A program made the translations under genes and the position numbers. Positions 30,536 to 38,610 of a stretch of 64,000 nucleotides of DNA are shown in pieces. Each line of letters begins with the position of its first letter. Within the stretch, counting starts at the first letter, position 1. Source of the stretch: Rubellimicrobium sp. CFH 75288 (GTDB lineage: Bacteria > Pseudomonadota > Alphaproteobacteria > Rhodobacterales > Rhodobacteraceae); contig NZ_WYDP01000005.1 in NCBI RefSeq assembly GCF_009904055.1, forward strand, positions 1-64,000, read 5' to 3'. The notes below the pieces were generated by a model. It saw only the letters and a list, made by a program, of their open reading frames with translations. It made no database searches and was not told where the DNA came from.

Positions 30536-31476
30536 TGTTCCACCCCGCCGCACGTCCGACATTGCACTTCGTCGGGGTGAGCACGGCAGGCTCGTCCATC
30601 AATCGGGTGTTTCCCGCCTGGGCCTGCCACTGGCAGCTCGATGCCGAGTTGCGGGGGATGGACTTCCCTCCGGGCGTTGCCCCCGAACGTCTCCGGGAGG
30701 CCACGGCCTTCATCCGCGACGATCCCCTGTCGCGCGGCGCGCTGGTCACGACCCACAAGATCGACCTCTTTCGTGCGGCGCGCGACCTGTTCGACTTCGT
30801 GGACCCGTTTGCAGCCCTGACGGGAGAGACGAGCTGCCTCAGCAAGCGCGACGGCCGCCTCCTGGCCCATGCCAAGGACCCGATCTCGTCCGCCCTCGCG
30901 CTGGAGGCCTTTGTCCCCCCGGACCATTTCGCCCGCACTGGCGCAGAGGCCCTTCTCTTGGGCGCCGGAGGGTCGGCGGTGGCTATCTCCCTGGCTCTGG
31001 CGCGACGGTCCGATCGCCCGCCCCGGATCATCGTGACGGACGTGGCCGCGGAGCGGCTGGACCATCTGGCCGCCCTCCACCACCGGGCTGGTGCGGAGGG
31101 ACCGGCCGTCGAACCCCGTCTCGTCAGGACGGCCGCCGACAACGATGCCGCGCTCGCGGGCCTGCCGCCCGGCAGCCTCGTGGTGAACGCGACCGGCCTC
31201 GGCAAGGACCGGCCGGGCTCTCCGCTCTCGCCCGCGGCCCGGTTTCCGCAGGCCGGGCTCGTCTGGGAACTCAACTACCGAGGCTCCCTCGTCTTTCTTG
31301 ATCAGGCACGCGATCAGGCCGACGGCCGACGACTGCGAGTCGAGGACGGCTGGACCTACTTCCTTCACGGCTGGACCCAGGTCATCGCCGAGGTCTTCGG
31401 GCTCGCCCTGCCGACCCGAGGTCCGGAATGGGATCGGATCGCCACGATCGCGGCGGAGGCCTCCGCCCGTGGCTGA
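30535..31476 (+). CDS. shikimate dehydrogenase-like (AroE family) oxidoreductase of unknown substrate
   Basis: 313 residues with the two-domain AroE architecture: an N-terminal catalytic domain and a Rossmann domain with LGAGGSAVAISLALA (about 142-156), VNATGLGKD and a C-terminal GWTYFLHGWTQVIAEVFG like the AroE Q-helix. The catalytic Lys and Asp appear conserved (Lys75 in TTHK, Asp115 in AKDP). The shikimate carboxylate-binding HSxSP motif near the N-terminus is replaced by STAGSSINRVFPAW, so shikimate is probably not the substrate. Lying in a sugar operon, it may oxidise a cyclic polyol or sugar derivative. Confidence 0.75.
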   Translation: MFHPAARPTLHFVGVSTAGSSINRVFPAWACHWQLDAELRGMDFPPGVAPERLREATAFIRDDPLSRGALVTTHKIDLFRAARDLFDFVDPFAALTGETSCLSKRDGRLLAHAKDPISSALALEAFVPPDHFARTGAEALLLGAGGSAVAISLALARRSDRPPRIIVTDVAAERLDHLAALHHRAGAEGPAVEPRLVRTAADNDAALAGLPPGSLVVNATGLGKDRPGSPLSPAARFPQAGLVWELNYRGSLVFLDQARDQADGRRLRVEDGWTYFLHGWTQVIAEVFGLALPTRGPEWDRIATIAAEASARG

Positions 31477-32410
31477 TCGTGGCGCAATCCTCGTCACCCC
31501 GCGATCGCTTTCGGCGGGAGACCATCCGGCTCTCCGGCCCCTGCGCGAAGCGGGATACCGGCTTGTGCGGCCCGCGCCCGGCCGGATGCCGCAGCGCGAC
31601 GAGCTGATGAGGTCCCTCCCCGGCTGTGTCGGCTGGCTCTGCGGGATCGAGCCGGTGGACGCCGGTGTGATCGCAGCAGCCGACGCGCTCCGCATCATCA
31701 GCCGCAACGGAACGGGGATCGACAACCTGCCGCTCGCCGCTCTGGCCGAACGCGGAATCGTGGTCAGACGCGCCGAGGCGGCCAATGCCCGCGGTGTGGC
31801 GGAACTGGCGCTCCTTCTGATCCTTGCGGGGCTGCGCCAGATGGTGGAGTGCCATGAGGGGGTACGGCAGGGCCAGTGGCCAAGGCCGCTTGGGCGCGAG
31901 ATCGAAACGGCAACAATCGGCATCGTCGGACTGGGTGCCGTCGGAAGCCGGCTGGCCGACATGGTTCTCGCTCTCGGCGCGTCCGTGCTGGCGCACGATC
32001 CCTTGGCGCCTCCGGACCGGGTCCGTCATCCGCGCCTGCGACGGACCTCCCTGGAGGAGACGGTCGCCGCCGCTGACGCGGTCACGCTCCACGTGCCCCG
32101 TCCCCCCGCAGGCGAGCCGCTCATGACTGCAGCGATGGTCGCGCGGATGAAACCGGGAGCTGTCCTCGTCAACACCGCCCGTGCGGGACTCGTGGACGAG
32201 GGTGCCGTGCTCCGGTCCCTGCAGGACGGGCGCCTGCGGGCCTATGCGGTGGACGCCTTCGCGACCGAGCCGCCGCCGCTCGCCCCGCTTCTGCTGCATC
32301 CGCGGACCATCCTGACGCCGCATCTTGGCGGGCTGACAGTAGAGTCGGTGGGGCGTGCCGCCAGCGTCGCGGTGGCCAACCTGCTCGAGGAACTGGGCCG
32401 TGCGGCTTGA
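31469..32410 (+). CDS. D-isomer-specific 2-hydroxyacid dehydrogenase
   Basis: 313 residues. NAD-binding GIVGLGAVGSRLADM (about 151-165), catalytic Arg238 in NTARAG, Glu267 in DAFATEPPP and His285 in TPHLGGLT are all present, as is the substrate-loop IISRNGTGIDNLP. Related to phosphoglycerate and hydroxypyruvate dehydrogenases. GTG 31469 is chosen: GGAGG is about 9 bases upstream and the gene then overlaps the AroE-like gene by 8 bases. The substrate should be a 2-keto or 2-hydroxy acid arising from the pathway. Confidence 0.85.
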   Translation: MADRGAILVTPRSLSAGDHPALRPLREAGYRLVRPAPGRMPQRDELMRSLPGCVGWLCGIEPVDAGVIAAADALRIISRNGTGIDNLPLAALAERGIVVRRAEAANARGVAELALLLILAGLRQMVECHEGVRQGQWPRPLGREIETATIGIVGLGAVGSRLADMVLALGASVLAHDPLAPPDRVRHPRLRRTSLEETVAAADAVTLHVPRPPAGEPLMTAAMVARMKPGAVLVNTARAGLVDEGAVLRSLQDGRLRAYAVDAFATEPPPLAPLLLHPRTILTPHLGGLTVESVGRAASVAVANLLEELGRAA

Positions 32411-33212
32411 ACGGCGATCCGGCTGGCCCCAGGAGGGTGTGCCCGGGCTGGCCTGGCTCGGACAGGCGGGATTCTGGATCCAGACGGAGCGTCACCGCAT
32501 CCTGATCGATCCCTATCTCAGCGACAGCCTCGCCGCCAAATATGCCGATCGCGGGCCCGATCACCGGCGGCTCATGCCGGTTCCGATCGCGGTGGCGGAT
32601 CTGCCCCGTCCGGACGCGATCCTCGTCACCCATGCACATACGGACCATCTCGATCCGGACACGCTGGGGCCGCTGGCCGCACGGTTTCCGGGGCTGGTCG
32701 TGGTCGCACCGGCGGCCTGTGCGGATCTCGCACGGGCGCGGGCACCGGGTGCCCGTATCGTCGGCGCCTTGGCCGGGGCCCGGGTCGAACCGTTGCCCGG
32801 CCTCGTGATCGACGTCACGCCCGCCGCGCATGAACGCCGCGAGCAGGATGGGCAAGGCCGGGACCTCTTTCTTGGCTACGCTCTCGAGGCAGGCGGCGTG
32901 CGCCTGTGGCATTCAGGAGATTGCGTTCCGTTCGACGGCCTTCCCGAAGCCGTCGGCCGTGCCGACATTGCCCTTCTCCCGGTGAACGGGCGCGACGCGA
33001 GGCGTGCCGCCATGGGCGTGCCCGGGAACTTCCACCCGGCCGAGGCGGTCCATCTTGCCCGTGCCCTCGGCGCTGCGGTCCTCGTGCCGCATCACTGGGG
33101 CCTTTTCGCCTTCAACAGCGCCGATCCGGCCGAAGTCAGACTGGCCGCAGGGACCGGACCACCGACAGTGGTGGTGCCACAACCCGGCGAGACGCTCTGC
33201 CTCGTGAGGTGA
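32400..33212 (+). CDS. metallo-beta-lactamase-fold hydrolase, UlaG-like
   Basis: 270 residues. The metal motif THAHTDHLD (His78, His80, Asp82, His83) is intact, with later metal ligand candidates in WHSGDC and in LVPHHWG. Overall it resembles UlaG, the L-ascorbate-6-phosphate lactonase family, by ILIDPYLSDS near the N-terminus and the GNFHPAEAVHLARALG segment. A lactone of a sugar acid phosphate is a reasonable substrate but not shown. GTG start overlaps the previous stop. Confidence 0.78.
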   Translation: MRLERRSGWPQEGVPGLAWLGQAGFWIQTERHRILIDPYLSDSLAAKYADRGPDHRRLMPVPIAVADLPRPDAILVTHAHTDHLDPDTLGPLAARFPGLVVVAPAACADLARARAPGARIVGALAGARVEPLPGLVIDVTPAAHERREQDGQGRDLFLGYALEAGGVRLWHSGDCVPFDGLPEAVGRADIALLPVNGRDARRAAMGVPGNFHPAEAVHLARALGAAVLVPHHWGLFAFNSADPAEVRLAAGTGPPTVVVPQPGETLCLVR

Positions 33213-33216
33213 GGCG

Positions 33217-34104
33217 ATGGAGGCAGCGGAAGCCAGCGGGATCGAGAACGGCCTACTCGAAGTCCTGATCCGGCGCCTTCCGGGCTTGCGACCGTCCGAA
33301 CGCCGCGTCGCCGAGGCGATCCTGGCCGATCCGGAGGGGGTGCTGACCCTCACACTGGCGGGTCTTGCGCAGCGCGCCGGAGTCAGCGAACCCACGGTGA
33401 TCCGGCTCTGCGCGGCCATCGGCTGCGAAGGATTCCGCGACCTGCGCGTGAAGCTCGCCCGGTCGCTCGCCTTTTCCCGTGCCACGTCCCACAGCGTGGT
33501 CGTTCCGGGAGACGATCTGCCGACTCTCATCGAGAAAGTGTTCGACGTGAACCTCGCCAGCTTGGCTTGGGCGCGCGGGCGGCTCGATGCAGAGGCGATG
33601 CGCCGCGCCACCGACCTTCTGGCCGGCGCCCGTCGCATTGAGTTCTTCGGTCTGGGGGCGAGCGGGATCGTCGCCCTCGATGCCCAGCAGAAGTTTCCGC
33701 TCTTCGGCGTGCCCTGCGGCGCTACCACGGATGCTCACCAGATGGTCATGCTGGCGGCCCTTCTCGAGCCCGGCGATGCGGCTGTCGCGATCTCGCATAC
33801 GGGGGAGACGCAGGAGGTCGTCCGCGCATTGCGCCTGGCCCGTGGCCGCGGCGCCGCCTGCATCGCGATCACGGGCACCGACTCGGCACCCCTCCTTCGG
33901 CATGCCGATGTCGGTCTCGTCATCGAGACCCTGGAGAACACCGAACGACACACGCCGACCGTGTCGCGGCTGGCAGCGCTGGTCGTGCTCGACGTCCTCT
34001 CCACCGCGGTCGCGATGCGGCGACCCGAGATCCAGCGCATCCGCGTTGCGGACATGAAGAGGATGCTGGCCGCCATGCGCCGCTCGGGCCGGCTGCCGGA
34101 ATAG
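33217..34104 (+). CDS. RpiR/MurR-family transcriptional regulator
   Basis: 295 residues: N-terminal HTH (about 22-80; LAGLAQRAGVSEPTVIRLCAAIGCEGFRDLRVKLA) and a SIS sugar-phosphate-binding domain (about 120-260; IEFFGLGASGIVALDAQQKF, VAISHTGETQEVVRALRLAR). It should sense a phosphorylated sugar of this unit and bind the TGTAG-n5-CTACA sites at 29712 and 29859. Last gene of the plus-strand operon; its stop is only 5 bases from the convergent dhaL stop. Confidence 0.92.
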   Translation: MEAAEASGIENGLLEVLIRRLPGLRPSERRVAEAILADPEGVLTLTLAGLAQRAGVSEPTVIRLCAAIGCEGFRDLRVKLARSLAFSRATSHSVVVPGDDLPTLIEKVFDVNLASLAWARGRLDAEAMRRATDLLAGARRIEFFGLGASGIVALDAQQKFPLFGVPCGATTDAHQMVMLAALLEPGDAAVAISHTGETQEVVRALRLARGRGAACIAITGTDSAPLLRHADVGLVIETLENTERHTPTVSRLAALVVLDVLSTAVAMRRPEIQRIRVADMKRMLAAMRRSGRLPE

Positions 34105-34109
34105 GACCC

Positions 34110-34733
34110 TCAGCCGCGGAAGGCCCTCGCCATTTCCTCCACGATCATGGCGGCCGAAACCGCGCCGGGATCGGGATGGCCGAGGCTGCGCTCACCCAGC
34201 CGGGCGGCCCGCCCGAGGCTGGCCACCATTCCAGCCGTGGCCTCCGCCCCCTTCCTCGCAGCAGCGGCCACGCGGTCCAGACGATCCGTCAGCGGACCGT
34301 CTCCGCCCGCTGCCTCCGCTGCGGGAGCCCACGCATCCAGCATCGTCTTCTGGCCCGGCATCGCCTTGCCCCGATGGGCAATCCCTTCGGCCATGGCCGC
34401 GATCAGCAGGGGTGTGTCCTTGCGCGGCATGGCTTGGCGTGGGCCCGCCGCCTTGGCCGCGCGCATGAAGCCGGTCGCATAGAGAGGACCGGAGGAGGCG
34501 CCCACCGCGTTCAGGAACCCCTTGGCCGCCGCATTGAGCTTGTCCTGCAGCGTTCCGTTCGTGGCCCGCACGGCATCCCGGGCAGCGCTCATCCCCTGCA
34601 GCATGGCGACGCCATGATCGGCGTCGCCGATCACCCCGTCGAGCCGGCAGAGCGCATCCCGTTCCGCTTCCATGCGCGTCACGAGGGCATCAAAGAGGTG
34701 ATCGAGATCGGATGTGGAGAACTCGGTGGTCAT
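34110..34733 (-). CDS. dhaL: DhaL-type nucleotide-binding subunit of a dihydroxyacetone kinase family enzyme
   Basis: 207 residues, all-helical DAK2/DhaL domain. The Mg/nucleotide motif DGVIGDADHG gives Asp32, Asp37 and Asp39; SSGPLYATGF and the GQKTMLDAWAPAAEA segment are typical. It transfers phosphate to the ketose held by DhaK. Start ATG 34733 overlaps the dhaK stop. In this unit the true substrate is probably an erythrulose or another short ketose, because an SDR and an RpiB-type isomerase accompany it. No DhaM (PTS) partner is in the window. Confidence 0.9.
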   Translation of the reverse strand: MTTEFSTSDLDHLFDALVTRMEAERDALCRLDGVIGDADHGVAMLQGMSAARDAVRATNGTLQDKLNAAAKGFLNAVGASSGPLYATGFMRAAKAAGPRQAMPRKDTPLLIAAMAEGIAHRGKAMPGQKTMLDAWAPAAEAAGGDGPLTDRLDRVAAAARKGAEATAGMVASLGRAARLGERSLGHPDPGAVSAAMIVEEMARAFRG

Positions 34734-35740
34734 CAGCCCTCGCGGAACATGGCGCAGCGACAGGGATGGTCGATGAGCGGCAGCAGCTCGTCGTCCAGAT
34801 GCATGACGGTGATCGACGCCCCCGCCATCTCGAGCGAGGTGCAATAGGGTCCGACCAAGGCCTTGTGGATCGCAAGCCCTGCATCGGCAAGGCGATCCGC
34901 CACGCGCCGGTAGAGGATGTAGAGTTCCATCAGAGGTGTGGAGCCGAGCGAGTTGACCAGCACGGCCACCCGGTCGCCCCGCGACGCCCCCATCTCCTCC
35001 AGGATCGCATCCATGATCTCGTCGGCCACCTCGTCGGCTGGGCGCAGGGGACCGCGGCGCACCCCGGGCTCTCCGTGGATGCCCATGCCGATCTCCATCT
35101 CGCCTGCAGGCAGGTCGAAGTTCGGCCGCCGCGTCTGGGGCAGCGAGCAGGCGGACAGCGCAACACCCATCGTGAAGGTGCGCGCGTTGGCGTGCCGCGC
35201 CAGCCGCTCGACCTCGTCCAGAGGCTTCATCAGGTCCGCCGCCGCGCCTGCGGCCTTGAAGATGAACACGTTGCCCGCCACGCCCCGGCGACGGTCCCGC
35301 TGGTCCCGCGGCGCGGAGGCGATGTCGTCCGTGGTCAGGACGGTGCGCGCCTCGATGCCCTCCATCTCCAGCATCTCGGAGGCCATGTCGAAGTTCATCA
35401 CGTCGCCGGCATAGTTGCCGTACATGAACAGGACGCCCGCACCGCCGTTCGCGGCCATCGCGGCCTCCACGGCGGGCTGCGGCGGGGGCGAGGCGAAGAC
35501 GTTGCCGATCGCGCAGGCATCCGCGAGACCCCGACCGACGAAGCCGAGAAAGGTGGGCTCGTGCCCCGAACCCCCTCCGATCACGAGCCCCACCTTCCCC
35601 TCGCGCGGGCCATCCGTCGCGACGACCGCGCGGCGCGACCCTTCGGGGCGGCGCAGGATGTCGCCGTGGGCGGCGAGAACGCCCTCCAGCATCTCGTCGA
35701 CCGCGGCGTCGCCGTCATTGATGAGCTTCTGCGTCAGCAT
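34733..35740 (-). CDS. dhaK: DhaK-type substrate-binding subunit of a dihydroxyacetone kinase family enzyme
   Basis: 335 residues, DAK1 domain. GGGSGHEP (about 55-62), YGNYAGDVMNFDMA with Asp113, and GMGIHGEPG with His222, the histidine that binds the ketose carbonyl covalently, are conserved. Length matches stand-alone DhaK. Family members phosphorylate dihydroxyacetone or, in tetritol pathways, L- or D-erythrulose. It sits between the SDR gene (12 bases upstream) and dhaL. Confidence 0.9.
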   Translation of the reverse strand: MLTQKLINDGDAAVDEMLEGVLAAHGDILRRPEGSRRAVVATDGPREGKVGLVIGGGSGHEPTFLGFVGRGLADACAIGNVFASPPPQPAVEAAMAANGGAGVLFMYGNYAGDVMNFDMASEMLEMEGIEARTVLTTDDIASAPRDQRDRRRGVAGNVFIFKAAGAAADLMKPLDEVERLARHANARTFTMGVALSACSLPQTRRPNFDLPAGEMEIGMGIHGEPGVRRGPLRPADEVADEIMDAILEEMGASRGDRVAVLVNSLGSTPLMELYILYRRVADRLADAGLAIHKALVGPYCTSLEMAGASITVMHLDDELLPLIDHPCRCAMFREG

Positions 35741-35752
35741 GGCCGTCTCCCC

Positions 35753-36499
35753 TCAGCGCACCGTGTAGCCGCCGTCCACCAGAAGGTCGGCCCCGTTGAT
35801 CATCGCCGCTGCGTCCGAGGCCAGAAATACCGCCGCGGCCGCGATCTCCTCGGGCTCGGCAAAGCGGCCCACGGGGATCAGCCCCTTCATCGCCTCGCCC
35901 TTCGGCCCTTCCCATGCCTTGCGGCCCAGCTCCGTCATCACCACCGTGGGCGAGATGGAGTTCACCGTGATCCCGTGGCGTCCCCATTCGAGCGCGAGGG
36001 TCTTGGTCATCCCGATCACGCCGAACTTGGAGGCGCAATAGGCGACATGACCCTCGATGGCTACCGATCCGGCCTGCGAGGCGAGATTGATGATCCGCCC
36101 GTTCCCTTGCGCGATCATCACGCGGCCGACTGCCTGCGCCACGAGGAAGCTGCCCGTCAGGTTGATGTCGAGCGTCCGGCGCCAGGCTTCCAGCCCGATC
36201 TCTTCCGCGGGGGCAAGGTCCACGATGCCCGCCGAGTTCACAAGGATGTCGATGCGCCCGAAGGCGGAGTGCACGGCGGCGATGGTCTGCGCAACGCTGT
36301 CGGGATCGGTGACGTCGCAGCCGAAGGCCTCCGCGCCCTCCAGGGCTGCCGCGCGCTCGCGCGCCGTGTCGAGGGCACGGTCCACCAGAGCCACCCGCGC
36401 GCCCTTGTTCGCGAAGGCTCCGGCGATGGCCGCACCGATCCCCGAGGCCGCGCCGGTCACGAGCGCCGTGCGCCCGTCGAGTCCGAAGGTCAGGTCCAA
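35753..36499 (-). CDS. short-chain dehydrogenase/reductase, candidate polyol (threitol-type) dehydrogenase
   Basis: 248 residues, classical SDR. TGAASGIG (15-22), NSAG, Asn113, Ser141, and the Tyr154-x-x-x-Lys158 pair (YCASK) form a complete catalytic tetrad. The start is taken as TTG 36499: no ATG or GTG gives the family N-terminus, and GGGGTG lies about 6 bases upstream. In the D-threitol pathway known from Mycobacterium smegmatis an SDR oxidises the tetritol to erythrulose, which a DhaK-family kinase then phosphorylates; the same pair is adjacent here. Other polyols remain possible. Confidence 0.78.
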   Translation of the reverse strand: MDLTFGLDGRTALVTGAASGIGAAIAGAFANKGARVALVDRALDTARERAAALEGAEAFGCDVTDPDSVAQTIAAVHSAFGRIDILVNSAGIVDLAPAEEIGLEAWRRTLDINLTGSFLVAQAVGRVMIAQGNGRIINLASQAGSVAIEGHVAYCASKFGVIGMTKTLALEWGRHGITVNSISPTVVMTELGRKAWEGPKGEAMKGLIPVGRFAEPEEIAAAAVFLASDAAAMINGADLLVDGGYTVR

Positions 36500-36522
36500 G
36501 GCTTCACCCCGTTCATGTGGGC

Positions 36523-36548
36523 GAGCGGCCGGATCGCTCCGGCCGCTC
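36523..36548 (-). terminator. intercistronic hairpin with GCGA tetraloop after the second binding-protein gene
   Basis: GAGCGGCCGGA / TCCGGCCGCTC, perfect 11-bp stem with a 4-base loop that reads GCGA (GNRA) in the minus-strand transcript. It occupies the 70-base gap between the solute-binding protein gene and the SDR gene and is not followed by a T-run. Confidence 0.8.
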
Positions 36549-36569
36549 CCGTCTTGTCGCTGCGGTTGC

Positions 36570-37553
36570 CTACTGGCGCTGGGCCAGCAGCTCGTCCACA
36601 TTCTCTTCCGTCACGGGCGTCCAGGGGACGTTGTATTCCGCATCCGCGCCGTCATTCCACGGCATCTCCGGATACTGCTCCCAGATGTCGGACATCGGCT
36701 CGTAGTCCGGCTTCACGGCCTTGATGGCGACATCGAGTGCGCCCTGCGCCTGCGCGCGCGCGTCCTGCAGGATCGACTGCATCTCGCCGGCCTTGACGGC
36801 ATTGAGCGCATCCGTGATCCCGTCGATCCCGGCGATGGCGAAATCCTCGACGTTCAGGCCCGCACCCTTGATGGCCTCGATGGCGCCCAGCGCCATCTCG
36901 TCGTTCTGCCCGATCACCCCGTCGATCGCATCACCATGGGTGGTCAGCCAGTTCTCCATCAGCGTCTGGGCCTCGGCCCGCGACCAGTTGGCCGTCTGCT
37001 GTTCCAGCACGGTGACATCCGGGCACTCGGCCAAGGCCTGCATGTTGCCTTCCAGGCGCTGGATCTGTGCGGATTGCCCGATCGGACCTTCCAGGATCAC
37101 GACATTGCCCTCGCAGCCGATCTGCTCCAGCACGTATTCGGCCACCATCCGGCCCGACATCACGTCGTCGGAGCCGACATAGGAGTGGAGCAGATCGCTG
37201 TTGACGCGGGTGTTGGAGCCGACGACCGGGATGCCCGCGTCATGCGCGGCCTGCACCGCGGCGGCACCGGCCTCGATGTCGATGGGAACGAAGATGATCG
37301 CGTCGAAGCCTTGCGTGATCATCGTCTCGAACTGTTCCTGCTGGACGAGCGCGTCGTAGCGGCCGTCGAAGATCGTGACGTCCACGATCCCCTCCTGCAC
37401 GGCCGGATGCTCCTCGAGCGCCGCAGACCAGATCTGCATGAACTCGGCATTGAGGCCATAGACGGCGGCGCCGATGCGAAGGGGCTCGTCCTGTGCGGCC
37501 GCCGCGCCGGCGGCGAGAGCCAGGGTCGAAGCGAGGGTCAGAAGTCGTCTCAT
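36570..37553 (-). CDS. ribose-type periplasmic sugar-binding protein
   Basis: 327 residues, type I periplasmic binding protein (Peripla_BP_4). Signal peptide about 1-21 (AAGAAAAQD). IGAAVYGLNAEFMQIW, FVPIDIEAGAAAVQAAHDAGIPVVGSNT and VIGQNDEMALGAIEAIKGAGL are family signatures. ATG 37553 is favoured over ATG 37562, which would lie immediately after GGGAGG. It is the receptor of the CUT2-type importer encoded just upstream. Confidence 0.9.
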   Translation of the reverse strand: MRRLLTLASTLALAAGAAAAQDEPLRIGAAVYGLNAEFMQIWSAALEEHPAVQEGIVDVTIFDGRYDALVQQEQFETMITQGFDAIIFVPIDIEAGAAAVQAAHDAGIPVVGSNTRVNSDLLHSYVGSDDVMSGRMVAEYVLEQIGCEGNVVILEGPIGQSAQIQRLEGNMQALAECPDVTVLEQQTANWSRAEAQTLMENWLTTHGDAIDGVIGQNDEMALGAIEAIKGAGLNVEDFAIAGIDGITDALNAVKAGEMQSILQDARAQAQGALDVAIKAVKPDYEPMSDIWEQYPEMPWNDGADAEYNVPWTPVTEENVDELLAQRQ

Positions 37554-37615
37554 GCGCGTCATCCTCCCGATTGCGCGTGGTCGTCTCCCCCGGCCCGGCC
37601 GGATCGGGGGCCAAA

Positions 37616-38599
37616 TCAATCCCGTCTGTTCCGTGACTGGTCGAGCATCACGGCGGCCACGATCAGCACGCCCTTGATGACCTGCTGGTAGTAGGACTGG
37701 ACCCCCATGAGGTCGAGGCCGTTGTTCATCACTCCGATCAGCAGCGCCCCGATCAGCGTGCCCGTGACCCGCCCCACCCCGCCCGCGAGCGACGTGCCCC
37801 CGATCACGACTGCCGCGATCGCGTCGAGTTCGTAGGCGATCCCGGCTTGGGTCAGCGCCGACCCCGTGCGCGCCGCGAGGATCATGCCACCCAGCCCCGC
37901 CAGGGTGCCCGAGATCACGAAGATCCAGATCCGGATGGATGCGACGGAGATGCCCGAAACGCGGGCTGCATGGGGGTTGCCGCCCACGGCATAGACCTGC
38001 CGTCCGAAGCGGCTCTGGCTCAGCACCCACCACGCCACGAGGAACACGGCCGCGAAGATCACGACCGGCATGGGAATGCCCCAAAGCGAGCCGTTGCCCA
38101 TGAACCGGTAGCTGTCCGTCAGATTGGGCACCGGCCGCCCCCCTGCATAGAGCAGCGTGAGCCCCCGCGCCGCCGACAGCATCCCCAGCGTGACCACGAA
38201 GGAGGGCACGTGAAAGCGCGCCACGATCACGCCGTTGACCGCGCCGCAGGCTGCCCCCACCGCCAGCCCGGCAAGGATCGCCAGCGCCGCGGGATAGGGC
38301 CCGCCGGGCACCATCGCCGTCGTCGCCATCGTGGCGAGGGAGGCCGAGACGACGCCCGCCAGCGCCACGATCGAACCCACCGACAGGTCGATCCCACGCG
38401 CCAGGATCACGAAGGTCATTCCGATCGCCAGAATGCCGTTGATGGAGGTCTGACGCAGGACGTTGAGGATGTTGCGTGTGGTCAGGAAGTTCTGGTTGAC
38501 CACCGCCAGCACGACGCAGAGCACCAGGAAGGCGATGAGGATGCCGTAGCGGCGCATGATCTCGCCCGTGTCGATCCGCCTTGCCGTTCCGACCGCCAT
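37616..38599 (-). CDS. ribose-type sugar ABC transporter permease
   Basis: 327 residues, eight to ten hydrophobic segments, BPD_transp_2 family. Signature NGILAIGMTFVILARGIDLSVGSIVALAGV and the loop YAVGGNPHAARVSGI followed by ELDAIAAVVIGGTSLAGGVGRVTGTLIGALLIGVMNNGL. ATG 38599 has GGGGAGA upstream; the gene starts 11 bases after the ATPase stop. Confidence 0.92.
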   Translation of the reverse strand: MAVGTARRIDTGEIMRRYGILIAFLVLCVVLAVVNQNFLTTRNILNVLRQTSINGILAIGMTFVILARGIDLSVGSIVALAGVVSASLATMATTAMVPGGPYPAALAILAGLAVGAACGAVNGVIVARFHVPSFVVTLGMLSAARGLTLLYAGGRPVPNLTDSYRFMGNGSLWGIPMPVVIFAAVFLVAWWVLSQSRFGRQVYAVGGNPHAARVSGISVASIRIWIFVISGTLAGLGGMILAARTGSALTQAGIAYELDAIAAVVIGGTSLAGGVGRVTGTLIGALLIGVMNNGLDLMGVQSYYQQVIKGVLIVAAVMLDQSRNRRD

Positions 38600-38610
38600 C
38601 GTCTCTCCCC

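Noticed and set aside
32355-32399. ATG 32355 as the start of the UlaG-like hydrolase
   Set aside because: The extra 15 residues read the end of the preceding dehydrogenase gene in another frame and are not family-like; GTG 32400 fits the coupled operon.
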